From: Clavelina lepadiformis
Taxonomy: Eukaryota > Chordata > Ascidiacea > Aplousobranchia > Clavelinidae
Reading direction: 5' to 3'
Length of the DNA stretch: 64,000 nucleotides
Assembly (NCBI RefSeq): GCF_947623445.1
Contig: NC_135246.1
Coordinates: 10,585,856-10,649,855 of the forward strand
Positions 12,901-24,209 of the stretch are shown piece after piece. How positions within the stretch are numbered: position 1 is the first letter of the stretch; each line of letters begins with the position of its first letter. The position numbers were made by a program, and so were the translations under genes. The notes beneath the pieces were generated by a model, which was not told the DNA's origin, did not search any database, and saw nothing but the letters and a program-made list of their open reading frames with translations.

Positions 12901-14609
12901 AACTTCAATTAAAGTTTTATCCGTAGAACAACATATGATAAACGAAGGGTCAATGATGTTTGTAAGTTTGTATTTATACGGGCTAAAGTCCTTACCTGAC
13001 AATCTCTGGTAAACTTTTCAACTTTTGTTGGTATAGTTATCTTTGAAGCAGTTTGTGCACTTGCATGATGATATTCCACGCCAGTGAATTTGTGCCTAAA
13101 ACCGCCCAAAAATGGCTTCTTTCTTGTATACCTCTCGATTTCCACAACTACATCATCATAATCATTGCTTTCTAAAATATAAAAACACTTTTTTGTCTGT
13201 TACAACAACATGTTATGTGGCTAGGCTTGAACTAAGTTATACAAATGCTTGACTACCTTTAATAAGACGAACTGTTATGACATCGGAAGTGCCTGGCTGT
13301 TCCCTAGTTGGGCTTGATTTAAGTGGCACCTGCTCAGGATTACTTGAGGTTACTTCGAGCCTAATTGTTCCATTTGGTTGAACATCAAGCTCTTTTAATG
13401 TGGTAGTTTCTGACAATGGTTTTCCTGCAAAATTGTAAGATGTAGAGAACTTGCATGGAAGTTTGTTGCAAGTGTAACACATTACTACATAGTTCCTGGC
13501 ACCATATGAAATGTAACAACTAGTTAAGAGATTTTCACCGATTTCAATATGTTTTAGCCTTGACATAAAACTACAGTCCAAAGTTTTTCAAAAACTATCT
13601 TTCTTTCTAACTTCCAAAAAAAAAAATTTGTTATTCATAAAATCATTTGCAATCAGTTATACCTTGGCTTTAGTTACAAATAGTTTGCTCACCATCATGA
13701 GAAAACTGCAGCACATCTGTAGATACTTTGATCTCTTCAGCAAGTTGAACACTGAGTTGTTGGACAGTCAGGTTGATAGGTGAGGCTATTGTGACCACCT
13801 GCTTGCTTGGCAAGAGTTGGAATTTTACTAGAAAATTTTTAAGGATGGTGTAAATTGCTTTAACATTATGTAACGCAAACTTAGCTATCCACTTTAAGTT
13901 GACAACGATTGTCCTTCAGACCTGTAGCTGTTGCATCTTTTGCTTCAGTAACTTCTGTCTCTTCTTTCGTAACATCAGTAGCTGCAGTTGCTGCTGCTTC
14001 TGCACGAGCGGTGTCAGGAAATTCTGACAAAATGGCAGATAAGTAATTAAGTTAAGTAGAGCAGCAACCAAAGAAACAATACCTGATCTCTCCGTAGTGG
14101 CTTCATCAGTTACACTCGGGTCAGAAACCTTTACTTCTTCTGCAGCAGCTTCAGGCTTTTGTGAGTCTTCATCTGGTGTAGATTCCTGTGGTTGTGATGT
14201 AGCTGTTGCATCCTCACCTGGATGTATTTGTATTATTTACTTAGTAGAAGGTAGTATTTAGTTTTTCATAAATTATTTAATAAAAGATGGTCTAAAACTC
14301 GAAGCAATATTAAATGATATAGTATATTGTTGTTTACCGGATGTATCAGCTTTTGCTGATGTTTCGGGTTCTGTGCTTTCCACTACATTTGAACTAACTA
14401 CTTCTGTTGCTGCAATGTCTAAAAAGAAAAAATTCATGTTGATAATTTTAGTATACACTCAATTATACAACCAAAGGAAAAAAAATTAAACCCTCAGAAC
14501 TTGAACCAGACAATGTCATTTTGCACAAAATTTGGAAATTGAAAGACTTACCAGAAACTGTGTTTTCTTGTTGTTCTTCAGTTGGTTCTGCTCTTACTTC
14601 CTCTGACAT
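9920..14609 (-). CDS. IQUB: IQ motif and ubiquitin-like domain protein IQUB (15 exons, complete)
   Basis: IQUB is a ciliary/flagellar axoneme protein; family knowledge links it to radial spokes. Exons: 14552-14609 (ATG), 14338-14418, 14083-14217, 13922-14023, 13693-13827, 13257-13424, 12996-13171, 12732-12887, 11520-11730, 11265-11440, 11010-11180, 10696-10872, 10458-10579, 10246-10372, 9920-10132 (stop). Every junction agrees in phase; total about 735 residues against about 790 in mammals. Residues 1-125 are acidic and low in complexity (many E, A, T). About 126-197 form the ubiquitin-like fold (starting [10 protein letters not shown]). [11 protein letters not shown] near 240 and an IQ motif near 338-356 ([11 protein letters not shown]) follow. 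Highly conserved stretches include [27 protein letters not shown] and [16 protein letters not shown]. The C-terminus is about 60 residues short of the mammalian one; a donor-like GAG|GTAAAC near the end could lead to an unseen extra exon. A mariner relic lies in the intron after exon 8. Confidence 0.93.
11822..12712 (+). mobile_element. Mariner-family transposon relic
   Basis: The ends are inverted repeats CGAGGTGTGACAAAAAAGTA (11822-11841, and its complement ending at 12712), flanked by TA on both sides (11820-11821, 12713-12714), the standard mariner target duplication. It is 891 bases, shorter than the usual 1.3 kb. It sits in the IQUB intron between exons 8 and 9, in the opposite orientation to that gene, and its edge is about 16 bases from the exon 8 splice donor. 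Confidence 0.93.
12042..12584 (+). pseudogene. Mariner transposase, internally deleted
   Basis: The N-terminal part (from [10 protein letters not shown] at 12042) is the helix-turn-helix DNA-binding region with the family phrase [12 protein letters not shown]; it ends soon after [10 protein letters not shown]. The reading then jumps frame to a C-terminal part with [23 protein letters not shown] and a YSP..A.C.FWL block. The middle, including the first catalytic Asp, is missing. The second Asp (HHDN) is present. The third position, 34 residues further on, is His (CHF) where the family has Asp (CDF), so the D,D34D triad is broken twice. The copy cannot make active transposase. Confidence 0.9.
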
Positions 14610-17321
14610 TTAAACAGGGATTTTATGTCCTACTGACTCATATATGTGACTATTTTACTTTCATAAATCTGTGACAAAGAAGAGTCAGTATCATGTAAGA
14701 GCAACAAAATATGTATTAAAAGAGAAATAAGTAATGATGTAGTTCTCATTTCTTCCCCTTTCATTAAAAGCTATCAATTCATGGAGTTTGTATATTGAAA
14801 ATATTTGATTCTACAGTATTTGTTTGCAAGGTAATTGTTTCTTTTGGTGGAATTTTATGTTTACCATCCACATATATTTTTATAACCTATGATCAACACT
14901 TTGTATCAGTTAGTCAGCAACAATAGCGCAAACCTCTTTCAGCACCTGCAGACAATTTCTCTATATCTCCTTGCTTGCTTATTGTCAACTAAGTTCTAAA
15001 TATCCAATGTGTTATTTTTTGTACTTGGATCTTGTTGACTTTTTTAAATTAGAGTTATATACCCTGACTTTAATATACTGTTGTCATATTTGGATGTTTT
15101 GACCATGTTAACCTTCCAATAACATAGCACCACTGTACTAAACAACTTGCATAATTTAAGTGCTCAGGCTTTGCCCTTTTCCAATTTGTTAATTGCTTAT
15201 GAGCATTTGTTTCTATTGTTCTATTGTATAACAATGGTTATCGCCATATTTTCTCTTCCCACAGTTAATGGCAAAAAATAAATGATGTGATGTTGTTAAA
15301 AGGTGTGGATAAATAACTCAAATTGAAATTAAAATTAAACAAGCCCAAAACAGTACCTTAAGCCCACAAAAAAATATCATAAAATAATATTCAGACCACT
15401 GTAAAAAACACTAATTTACGGAATGAAAAAGTGGATTGTGAGAAATGACCAATAATACTTGTAGCGATTGGGCTCACCTACCGCTTGCTAATATTACTCA
15501 AAGAAATGTGGCCAACTCACACCTCAGTAGAAGTTTTTGTGATATATAATTCTGAGCTGCCACTATGCCACAGAAATGCTTTCTTTACCTCGTATAAAAA
15601 GAGTGCTGATAAACTCATCAGCGAAAATATGCCAGTCACTGTATTGTGATTCAGCCACTTCAGTAAACGGATGTCGGTAAAATAGTCACTTTGTTGATTA
15701 ATATTAGGCCTATAACGTCATGGTTGTGTCAAAATTAGTCCTGTTGATAATTTTTTCAGAGTAATTTAATAGTTTGGAAAAAAATTCGGTTTTTTTACCT
15801 AAAGCTCCATATTTTGCCATCATGGCTATAATAACAAACCTCGAGTCATTTTGGACTTTAACTCTCGGTGTCAAGTCAAGTCATGGGAAAATGTGACTCA
15901 AGTTGGGTCATCAATCACTTAAGGCATTACAACACTGGCCCTAATTACATGAACAAATACAAGTAGGCTATTGCTCCTAGGTCCGGTTGCTGCTTTATAA
16001 GTTACATGTTGTTTGGTATACTCAACTACGGTAACTGAAGCTGCTAGTTAGTTCAGTTCATGACATCATGTCTAATGATCTGCCTGTGGATAAAATGTAG
16101 GCTACGTACAATGTAGTTGATGTTGTAAACAGTTAAAACATATCTAAGCAGATTACTGATGTAAGTTTACGACGTTTCCTGAAATAACTGCTCGTAATCT
16201 GGCATTTGATCACTGCTTTAAGTTTGTGACAAAGTTTACAGAATTAGCCTAGGCCTATGTCAGTAAAAAATTACCATGCAACATGGTATCCAAAATCAAA
16301 CCTAGCCTTCTGACCTCAAAAAATACATAAGTTTTCGCTATACTACAGATGCGCAATAATTGCATCGAATAAAACGATAACGATAATATTATGGTTGTAT
16401 TTTTCAATTGTTGGAATGATGATGATCATTAACAGATTGAAGTGTCCACACATAAGCCAAATTTCATGAACATCGTTGCTAGGCAACGGTGTATTAATTT
16501 AGCGTCCTTGTGTGGCAACTTTTGATGTTTAAAAATAATATTTTAAAATAGATGATGAGGAAGAAACGTGTAATATTCCAAACTTACAGTACATAAAATA
16601 ACAAATAAAAGTAACTAAAAAATAAAAACAGGCATAAAAAAACAGTAACGTAGCAAAACGTAATTTAACATTACAGCATACAGCTTAAGCAAAGCGGAAT
16701 TTATCGAAGATTTGAGGGTTGAAAAAATAAACAAGACTACCATGGTATCACGATGTTTATTCTCAAATTAAGGATAGTATTTCCGAAACTTAAACTTGGC
16801 GATAAATCATCACCGCTCAAGCTTCGACTACCAAGCTTGTCTCAATGCAAATTCGGGTTTTTATATTGTTTCGCCAGAATTTGAAACCGTTCATCGGAAC
16901 CACTGGATCACTATACCGATCTGGACATTTATATTGACCACCAGCATGCCAGGTTTGCTTTAAAAGCCTTTATAGTTTTGTTAACAAGTTTCATTCCTCA
17001 GTTGATCTAAGAACTTGTCAAAATGAAAACAATAGCATATTTTGTTAGATATTGTGTTGGTTTCGTCACTATATAGTCACTTGAGATTTCGGTGGTTAAT
17101 TTCATACATTCCTTTTGCACAAATGTTTTTTAGGCTAAGTTGGGTCAAAAATAATCACAATTTGGACACGTAACCCATTGACTATCGAATCGAGTCTATT
17201 TGGTTTCGACTCTGGTATCTGCTTCGTCTAACCAGAAATGGAACCAACCTGAAAAGGTTTAATTATAGTGTTGCTAAGCTTTGTTACTGTTTTTAAAAGA
17301 ATTAAAGCGGATAAAATTATA
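14610..17321. other. IQUB upstream region
   Basis: This AT-rich sequence lies upstream of the IQUB start codon. It has no open frame that looks coding. The notable element is a perfect 15-bp palindrome of RFX X-box type at 16474-16488, listed separately. No TATA box can be assigned with confidence. Confidence 0.5.
16474..16488. promoter_or_regulatory. Palindromic X-box (RFX-type site)
   Basis: CGTTGCTAGGCAACG is a perfect inverted repeat matching the RFX X-box layout (GTTGCY, short spacer, RGCAAC). RFX factors control ciliary genes, and IQUB is the nearest downstream gene, starting about 1.9 kb away on the minus strand. A near-identical palindrome occurs at 52956-52974. The distance is long for a core promoter, so a direct role in IQUB expression is inference. 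Confidence 0.45.
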
Positions 17322-19220
17322 CTGGCCAACAAAAAAATTTTGGCATAGAAGGTAAGAACGATTTTAGAGTATATCAGTGGCGCTGAGCTCGAAAATGCCA
17401 TTAGTTTTTGCAAATTGGCTCTAGTTTTTAAGATATTAGCGAATTTTGATATTTTTGGTACCTTTTAATTTTGAAGCTAGGTTGCATTTTATCTTAAGGA
17501 ACAACCTTTATTAAATGTTGTTGTTAGTCTGTCAGCACTAAAACCACAAGAATAAGCAAAAGCTAAAGACACAGTGAGATTAGCTAAATGAAGAAGTGCT
17601 GCATAAGTCTATTCTTTTCCATATATTCAACACAAAAAATGCCCCATTTATTTGTATATTCAACAGATTCAATTTGTAAAAACAGACGAAATAAACAAGC
17701 AATCAATTTTTTCATTTGCCACGGAGTATTCAAAGCAAAACACTATACGAAGAAATATACCTATCTCAGGATGTGCATTAGTGAAGTTCTTAGATGCACT
17801 CTACTTAATTACTCAAATTAGCTTAAAGTCATCTGCAGGAAAGTTTATCTTGTACAACTTTCGCCTGTAGTTTTGTTGTGGACAGCTTCGCATTAGGCAC
17901 CAGCAGTAATCTGCCATCATGTAAGTATCACATCTACCTTGATATCTCGGTGAAACCTTTCACCTTGTTCCTCAATCATATTTCCGAGGTTTTCAGGGAA
18001 GCGATCCAAGTGACTCAATAAATAGTGAACTTTTATGCTCATCCTTGATCCAAGAGCTTGAAAGTTTGTAAGCTTTACTTATATGAGATCCACATAGTTG
18101 GTTGCTTTTGTGTTTCCAAGAAATCCTTTTACAACTGCAATGAAAGAGTGCCAGGCTGCCTTCTCAATTTCAGTCATATGTGATGGAAAAACTTAGTCTT
18201 AAATTAATTTTCGTATTTGTGGCCCATCAAAAATTCCTGCTTTCAGCTTTTCAATACTAAGACCAGGAAATACTTTGCACAGATGATCAAAACAAGCACC
18301 ATCTTCATCTAAGGCCTTGACAAATTGTTTCATCAAACCCAATTTGATGTGCAATGTGGGTAAAATGATGCGATCACGGCTGACCAAAGGTTCATTTACA
18401 ACGTTTTTATCTTCGTGCACAAGCTGTTCACGTATGGGCCATTCCTTTTTAATCCAGCATTGATCAGTGGCCCGACTATCCCATTAACAAATAAAGCAGG
18501 GATACTTGGTGTAGCCGCCTTGTTGTCCTAAGAGAAAGTTGAACATTTTCAAATCAACGTATATCTCCCAGTTATGCTCAGTATAAGAAAGTTTCTTCAA
18601 GATCATCTTTACACTTTGATAGTGTTCCTCTAAAACGAATTGGAACACAGGAAAACTTATTTTTGTTGTGAAATAGCACGCATTTCAAGCATTTGTTTGG
18701 AGCTGTCAATGAATAACCTCCATTCTTTTGGTTTATACTCAAGTAGACCTATAGATGAAAGAAGTCCTTCGATGTTTTTACAGTACACAAAGTTATCTTC
18801 TTGAGAGAAAAATTGCATTAACATTTCTTCTCTGCTCCGGTAAAACGTTATGTTTGTTTCCGAATCAAGAATGTTATGCTATGTGTTGATGTTAAGGCTT
18901 ATGTTAGTGCTTGATGGGAGATGATATAAACTAATCTAAGGTCTTATTTACCTCCCAAGCGAGAAATTTGTGCAAGACAACTCAACATTTGGGCAAAACT
19001 AAATAGCTGCTTCACATGGCTTCAGTTTTTGTTAACCTATGTTACTCACTAGCATACATTTCTAACTTTTCATGGCATATTTAGGAAAAAGCAATATCTC
19101 AAAAACTAGAGCCAATTCAGCAAAAGTAATGGCATTTTCGGACTCAGCGCCCCTGATATACCCCTAAATCGATCTAACATATCATGCCTTTTCAAAAAAA
19201 AATTTTTTTTTGTTGGCCTG
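17322..19220. mobile_element. DNA transposon with long TIRs, element 1
   Basis: Terminal inverted repeats of about 120 bases: 17322-17440 (starting CTGGCCAACAAAAAAATTTT) and 19092-19220. The pair shares phrases such as TATATCAGKGGCGCTGAG, GAAAATGCCATTA and TTGGCTCTAGTTTTT. Length is about 1.9 kb. I could not settle a clean target-site duplication. The interior holds a broken minus-strand coding region (separate entry). Confidence 0.8.
17880..18560 (-). pseudogene. Broken transposon-encoded protein in element 1
   Basis: Read on the minus strand, fragments in order are: GGYTKYPCFIC then a stop; a 73-codon open frame (18199-18420) with PTLHIKLGLMKQFVKAL and GPQIRKLI; AWHSFIAVVKGFLGN; and a late part with SHLDRFPENLG and EEQGERFHRDI. 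These phrases belong, from memory, to an abundant uncharacterised protein family scattered through invertebrate genomes, probably transposon-encoded. At least three in-frame stops interrupt it here, so it is a dead copy. Its place inside the TIR pair supports a transposon origin. Confidence 0.7.
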
Positions 19221-19414
19221 TGATATATAATTGTTTTTGCCCGATAAACTATTTAGTCTAAAAGTAGCAATTTTTAAGTGTATTTGCGTAATACAGAATT
19301 AGGAAACTTGGCATCAATGATGAATTCACAACCTCCAAGAAATCTGCGTCCTTATTTAATCCGCCCCAGCAACGAACATCCTTCGGAACTGCTGACATAC
19401 AACATTGGTAAGCG

Positions 19415-22400
19415 GGTTTATTAGGATGTTTCATTATTTCACCATTTTGGAATTTAAAAAAGCTTGGTCTCCCTAGGCGGTATTTTGGGCACAATGAAAG
19501 AATCTAAACTTTTTTAAAATTTATGACGTCATTTTGAGGTTGCACCCCCTTGTTGAAGTTTCAGTGGAGGTGCATTTTCCTAATTTGGCGATATCTTGGT
19601 AACCGATTGAGCTAGGGCCATTATCAAGGTGTGAAAAGATGCAGAATGGCTGATTTCCTATAACCACTCAATACATTTTAATTGCATTTTCGCTCTAGAA
19701 AAAAAGTTATTTGAGAAAAACCTAAGTTTTGACATATTTTGTATACAAATCACAATGTAGTTCCCAACCGGACCTTTATTTTGCTTGGTGGTGATTGTAA
19801 ACTTTTAGATTGGCCTTCGCCATGAAAAGTAAGCAAAATATTTTATATGTAAGCTATACAAATGTAACAGAACTTTTTCTTTCGTGTAGCCAGGCTCAAT
19901 TTCCACATTCATGGTGAACCGCGACACCACCAGTAAAACCCAAGAAATCCTACTACTCTAAACCTACTCAAATCACTTAACGAACGGCTTTTATAGGGTA
20001 CAAAAGGCAAGGCGCCAAATTAGTGAGACAAACAACGGTAATTGCAACCAATCAACGCACTAGAGAACAAACTCAGAAAAACGGTAAAATACAAAATACT
20101 GTGAATAACGCGTGACATAATTTCGTTACACAAACATATATCTAAAATAAACTTAAAATTACAGCAGTTTGTGTAAATAACTGTTACATCGGTAGTTCTG
20201 GAAAGATCGAGTAAACAATCATGTTAAACTGCGACTTTGATTTCTACTTTAGCGTTACTCTACCATGTAAGAACAGTTCCATAAGCCAAATAACAAATGG
20301 TATTTTTTATTCAAATTTATTTTTATTCTTTAAACTAACAACAAACAACAGTTTATGTTAACCCAAAAATTTACTGTCTTCACTAATTGTTATCCATATT
20401 GCACAGGTATGCTTGCAAACGAAAATCAGTACGCCTCAGAGTAGATTTGTTTTCACGAATTTTCTCCTGCAGAATATTTTTCAATCATCCAATTTTCCTT
20501 TCATTGCACCTATTATTGTTTTCAATGGCTTTCCAAAATTCTGGATCAACATGATCTGAAGCAATGCAAGGAGCTTGTTTGCTGTTCAATGTGAAAAATT
20601 GTTTTAAACCAGCATTACGATTCATAAGCAAGTTATTTACATCGATGGATAGCGGCATTGAAGAGGATGCTTTAACAGCCTCGATTGGGTAAGGTGGCAC
20701 CTCAGAATAAACACTTAAAGCCACATTTTGGGGGTCAAGCCATTGTGCCGCATGATCCAAGTAATATTTCATTACCATATCAGCAACATCTGGCTGGATT
20801 TCTCTATAAGCAAGAAGAAGGTTGCGTTGGAAAAGAGTAAGAAAAGGACCATCACAAGCTTTTGGATGCAAATGTATCATTACAAAAGAGGGTACATAGA
20901 CTTAAACAATGTATGAAACAATTTTTTCCAATTTTCTTTTTTGATTTGTGGACATTTGTTGACTTCCAATGTTGAAAAGCAGAAGACGAAGGTAGCCGCT
21001 GGCAGCTGTTATCCATCGCAAGTGACTTATGCTCTCCTGTTTGTATGTTAAAAGGTTTTTTAGATTTTCCGGAACATTCATCAGCAAATGAGAAGCTAAC
21101 ACTAACAAGCACAATTCGTCACTGCGGAAACTGTTGTCTGTTTATTTACTCCTGACTTCCTGCCTGTGTTAACAGCTGTAGTGTCCGCCATGACTGAGTA
21201 CACCTTCTTTAGAGTATCACCGCATACCTCATCAATAATTGTGGAGGAAAGTATTTCCCCTGTAACTGATGTTCCTTTGGGAAAGGTTTTGACACCAACA
21301 ATTCTCTCACATTTTTTATTCTGGTCATCCAACAACTGACCAACAAAAACATACTGGTCAAGTGAGTTAATCACCCTACCATCATAACACAGTTGCATTG
21401 CACTACACGACTTTATCTCTAACTGGCATCTTTCTAATGCTTTCATTCGTACTTTCTCTCGTCTGCGAAAAATAGTTGTTGGAGATGCTGCGATTTTTTC
21501 ACGTGCCAAAGATCTCAGTTGGTCTGAGTGCTGGCGTATAGAAGTCATACGACGGTCAGCTAGCATGCACATTTCCTGATTTACAGAAAACGTATGAATT
21601 TTTTTATAGAATTTTCCACCAATTACTTTCTTGATTTCAAAATCTGGGTCTGATTTATGATCTCCTGAATCTGATTCCGAATCTGACATGACGTTGAAAT
21701 TTTGGATTCTAGACTTTTTTCTTATTTTATCAGCAATAACATGCTTTGAAGATAAGCTAGAAGACGAACAATTTTCAGTAGACTGCTCAGGGTAATATTT
21801 TCGCTTATGACTGCATCTTTTTAAAACACTGGTTAAATGAGTCTGATCTACTGAGGACATGATCATTTTTCTTGTGGTTCGCTGATCTTTGAGAAAATCT
21901 ATCTCTTCTGAAGGTATCCGGTCTTCAAAAACACAACTGCAAGCAAGCTTTGTTTGTTTTTAAGTGATGGGTTTTCTTCAATACTACACTTGCACTTACA
22001 AACGTCAAATAAATTTGTTAACCAATCTTCATCAAAAATATCACATTTTTTTTATCTTTTTTGCTCTTTTTCGTGTAAGATTAAACTTCTTAATCAGTTC
22101 TTTTAGCTTGGTCTTAATCCTTACTAAGCTTACTGTGGGGAGGTTCGCTTCATCCAAAGATCAGCAACATCTAGAACAACTTTCTCTTTAACATCACTGA
22201 AAGCTGGTGCCTTCCGGATAAACTTTGGATTTGTTTCACTTTTGGTAGGCAAAACATTGCCAGCAAGCTTTTCATATATAATAAATGCACTGGATAAAGC
22301 TGATCTGGTAAGCGCCATCTTCAAACTAACAGTAAGGCTAAAGCACTAACCACCAAGTTGACTAGTATGACTACCACTTGAGCATCCCAGTATCATGACT

Positions 22401-22891
22401 AAGTATTATTAAACTTTTAAATTACATTTAAAATAATTGTATTGTTTTGTGATACTAGTGAACAATTGTTGTTACATCACAAACGTTTTTATTCTTTTAT
22501 TTTGAAATATTTCCATCAGTAGTTTACTCAAATAGTTGATCTGAAATGTTGACTTGTAGGCAAAATACGTCAAAATTTTGGTTTTTCTCAAATAACTTTT
22601 TTTCTAGAGCGAAAATGCAATTAAACTGTATTGAGTGGTTATAGGAAACCAGCCATTCTGCATCTTTTGACACCTTGATAATGGCCCTAGCTCAATCGGT
22701 TAACAAGATATCGCCAAATTAGAAAAATGCACCTCCACTGAAACTTCAACAAGGGGGTGCAACCTCAAAATGACGTCATAAATCAAAAAAAAAGTTTAGA
22801 TTCTTTCATTGTGCCCAAAATACCGCCTAGGGAGACCCCAAGCTTTTTTAAATTCCAAAATGGTGAAAAAATGAAACATCCTAGGGTTTAT
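19415..22891. mobile_element. DNA transposon, element 2: 3461 bp, about 320-bp TIRs, 8-bp target duplication
   Basis: Element 19423-22883 begins TAGGATGTTTCA and ends with its complement TGAAACATCCTA. Inverted repeats extend about 320 bases each way (19423-19743 and about 22560-22883), sharing long runs such as CCTAGGCGGTATTTTGGGCA and CAACAAGGGGGTGCAACCTC (minus-strand sense on one side). The flanks carry a perfect 8-bp duplication GGGTTTAT at 19415-19422 and 22884-22891. An 8-bp duplication is seen in hAT, P, Merlin and a few other superfamilies, but the end sequence is not the usual hAT CAGNG. The long near-identical TIRs suggest fairly recent activity. Confidence 0.88.
20485..22324 (-). 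pseudogene. Transposase-like protein of element 2 (frameshifted)
   Basis: Minus-strand pieces in order: 22130-22324 (N-terminal, ending DVADLWMKR); about 21910-22100 with a Cys-rich phrase DVCKCKC then ACSC; 21102-21930, the longest frame, with FLKDQRTTRKM, LCYDGRVI and an RNase H-like strand MADTTAVNTGRKSG; then in another frame HLRWITAASGYLRLLLF; then 20485-20880 with CDGPFLTLFQRNL and a WLDPQNVAL block. Stops and frameshifts separate them. From memory it resembles an uncharacterised transposase-like family common in invertebrates, with a D..DTT.SNTG core. I cannot name its superfamily. Confidence 0.65.
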
Positions 22892-23934
22892 CCTAAACAA
22901 AAATTTAGCCATGCCGGTTGAGTGACGAACTAAGTAGGCGTCGGACTCCAAACACAAATAATTTTCTTCATTTTGATCCCATCTCTACCTGTTGACCAGT
23001 CAGTTTTAACATTTCTGTGGTTAACTGTTCGTTTTTGTTATAAATTTCATCTCCTTGAAACCACAAGTTTGGAAATTTTGCAAATGGAAAGTGTAATAAA
23101 CAAGTGTGTAACATGATCACATACGAAGTCGATCATTAAATTTTCTTAGGCAATCACAGTATATAAGATAGAGACAATTGCACAAAAATACATTGAAATA
23201 GTAATGCGAAGGCGAATCTGAAACAAAGTTCTTCCTGGAAAAAACTTTCAACAGAGTTGGTAGACGTTATAATCGCCCAAGCTTGGTTTGTGCAAGATAT
23301 CGCTCACATGAGTGCAGCACTATCTTTCGTAAGGGCAGTTGTTCAATTACAAGTACAATTATCGTACCTAGCTGTGGTGTAGCCTAGCAAGAAAATCAAG
23401 AGTGGACGACGAAAAACTATATTTACCAAAATGAAGATTATCATCATGTAAATAATGCTGGTGATGATGACAGAGACAAGCATTTTTAATTTAATTGCCA
23501 GATTTTACGGAAACGTAAATACCTGCATTGACAAATATACTAATCCATCAATCAATAGTGTATTTTAAGCTGATCTTGAGGAACCATAATACAACATATC
23601 GCATGAGTGCGACGAATTACAATCTGGTGAAAAAACATAACATCACTATGACAGGACACATTGCATAAATTGTTGAGTAAATTTCATCAAAACTGAACAA
23701 TGCATAAGCACGGAACAGTTGAAAATGAACGAGCAGTTATTATTTAGACTGGTTGCATGATGTAATCAATCGAGGTAAGGAGATAAACCAGACAAAAACA
23801 AAACTTGCATACAACTCAAAACCCTAACTGGCTAACAGTACAGCAGAAGCACCAGGAAAAATGTAGATACCAGTTCCTACTTTAGGCTTCTTGGACGTGG
23901 TACCGTCTTGCTAAATTTTATTGTATTTCGTAAT
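22892..23934. other. Spacer between element 2 and the receptor 3' end
   Basis: AT-rich sequence with no supported exon or RNA gene. It holds the 3' flank of the receptor gene on the minus strand. I see nothing else that can be defended. Confidence 0.5.
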
Positions 23935-24209
23935 CTATCCATCAAGCATGTCGTCATCATCATCGTCATGGTAACTAGTGACGACTTCACCACCGACACC
24001 AGGAGCTCTTCTACTTCCAGGGATCAGCAGTGAGCTGTCGTTGTCGTTTTCAAACGGGTTGGGAGATTTTGATTTTGACCTTTTATCTTTAGATGTTTTA
24101 TTCTTTGAGTGACGCTTGACCTTCACCTCCGGGACAACGAACAACTGTTTCACATCATCATCATCATCATCCATTGCTCCTCCAAATGTAGCAAGAGTTC
24201 CATCCAGGC
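23935..24209 (-). CDS. IGF2R: Receptor terminal exon: basic/acidic tail and GGA-type end
   Basis: A run of six Asp, then a Lys-rich region, then the C-terminus SYHDDDDDDMLDG. This aligns with the mammalian end SFHDDSDEDLLHI, where DEDLL binds GGA adaptors. Here the pair is ML instead of LL. The GAT repeats give a short trinucleotide microsatellite in the coding sequence. Confidence 0.82.

Noticed and set aside
19258..19494. Minus-strand frame of 78 codons with several cysteines as a THAP-like exon
   Set aside because: Half of it is the TIR of element 2, and the rest lacks the spacing of a zinc-binding domain.
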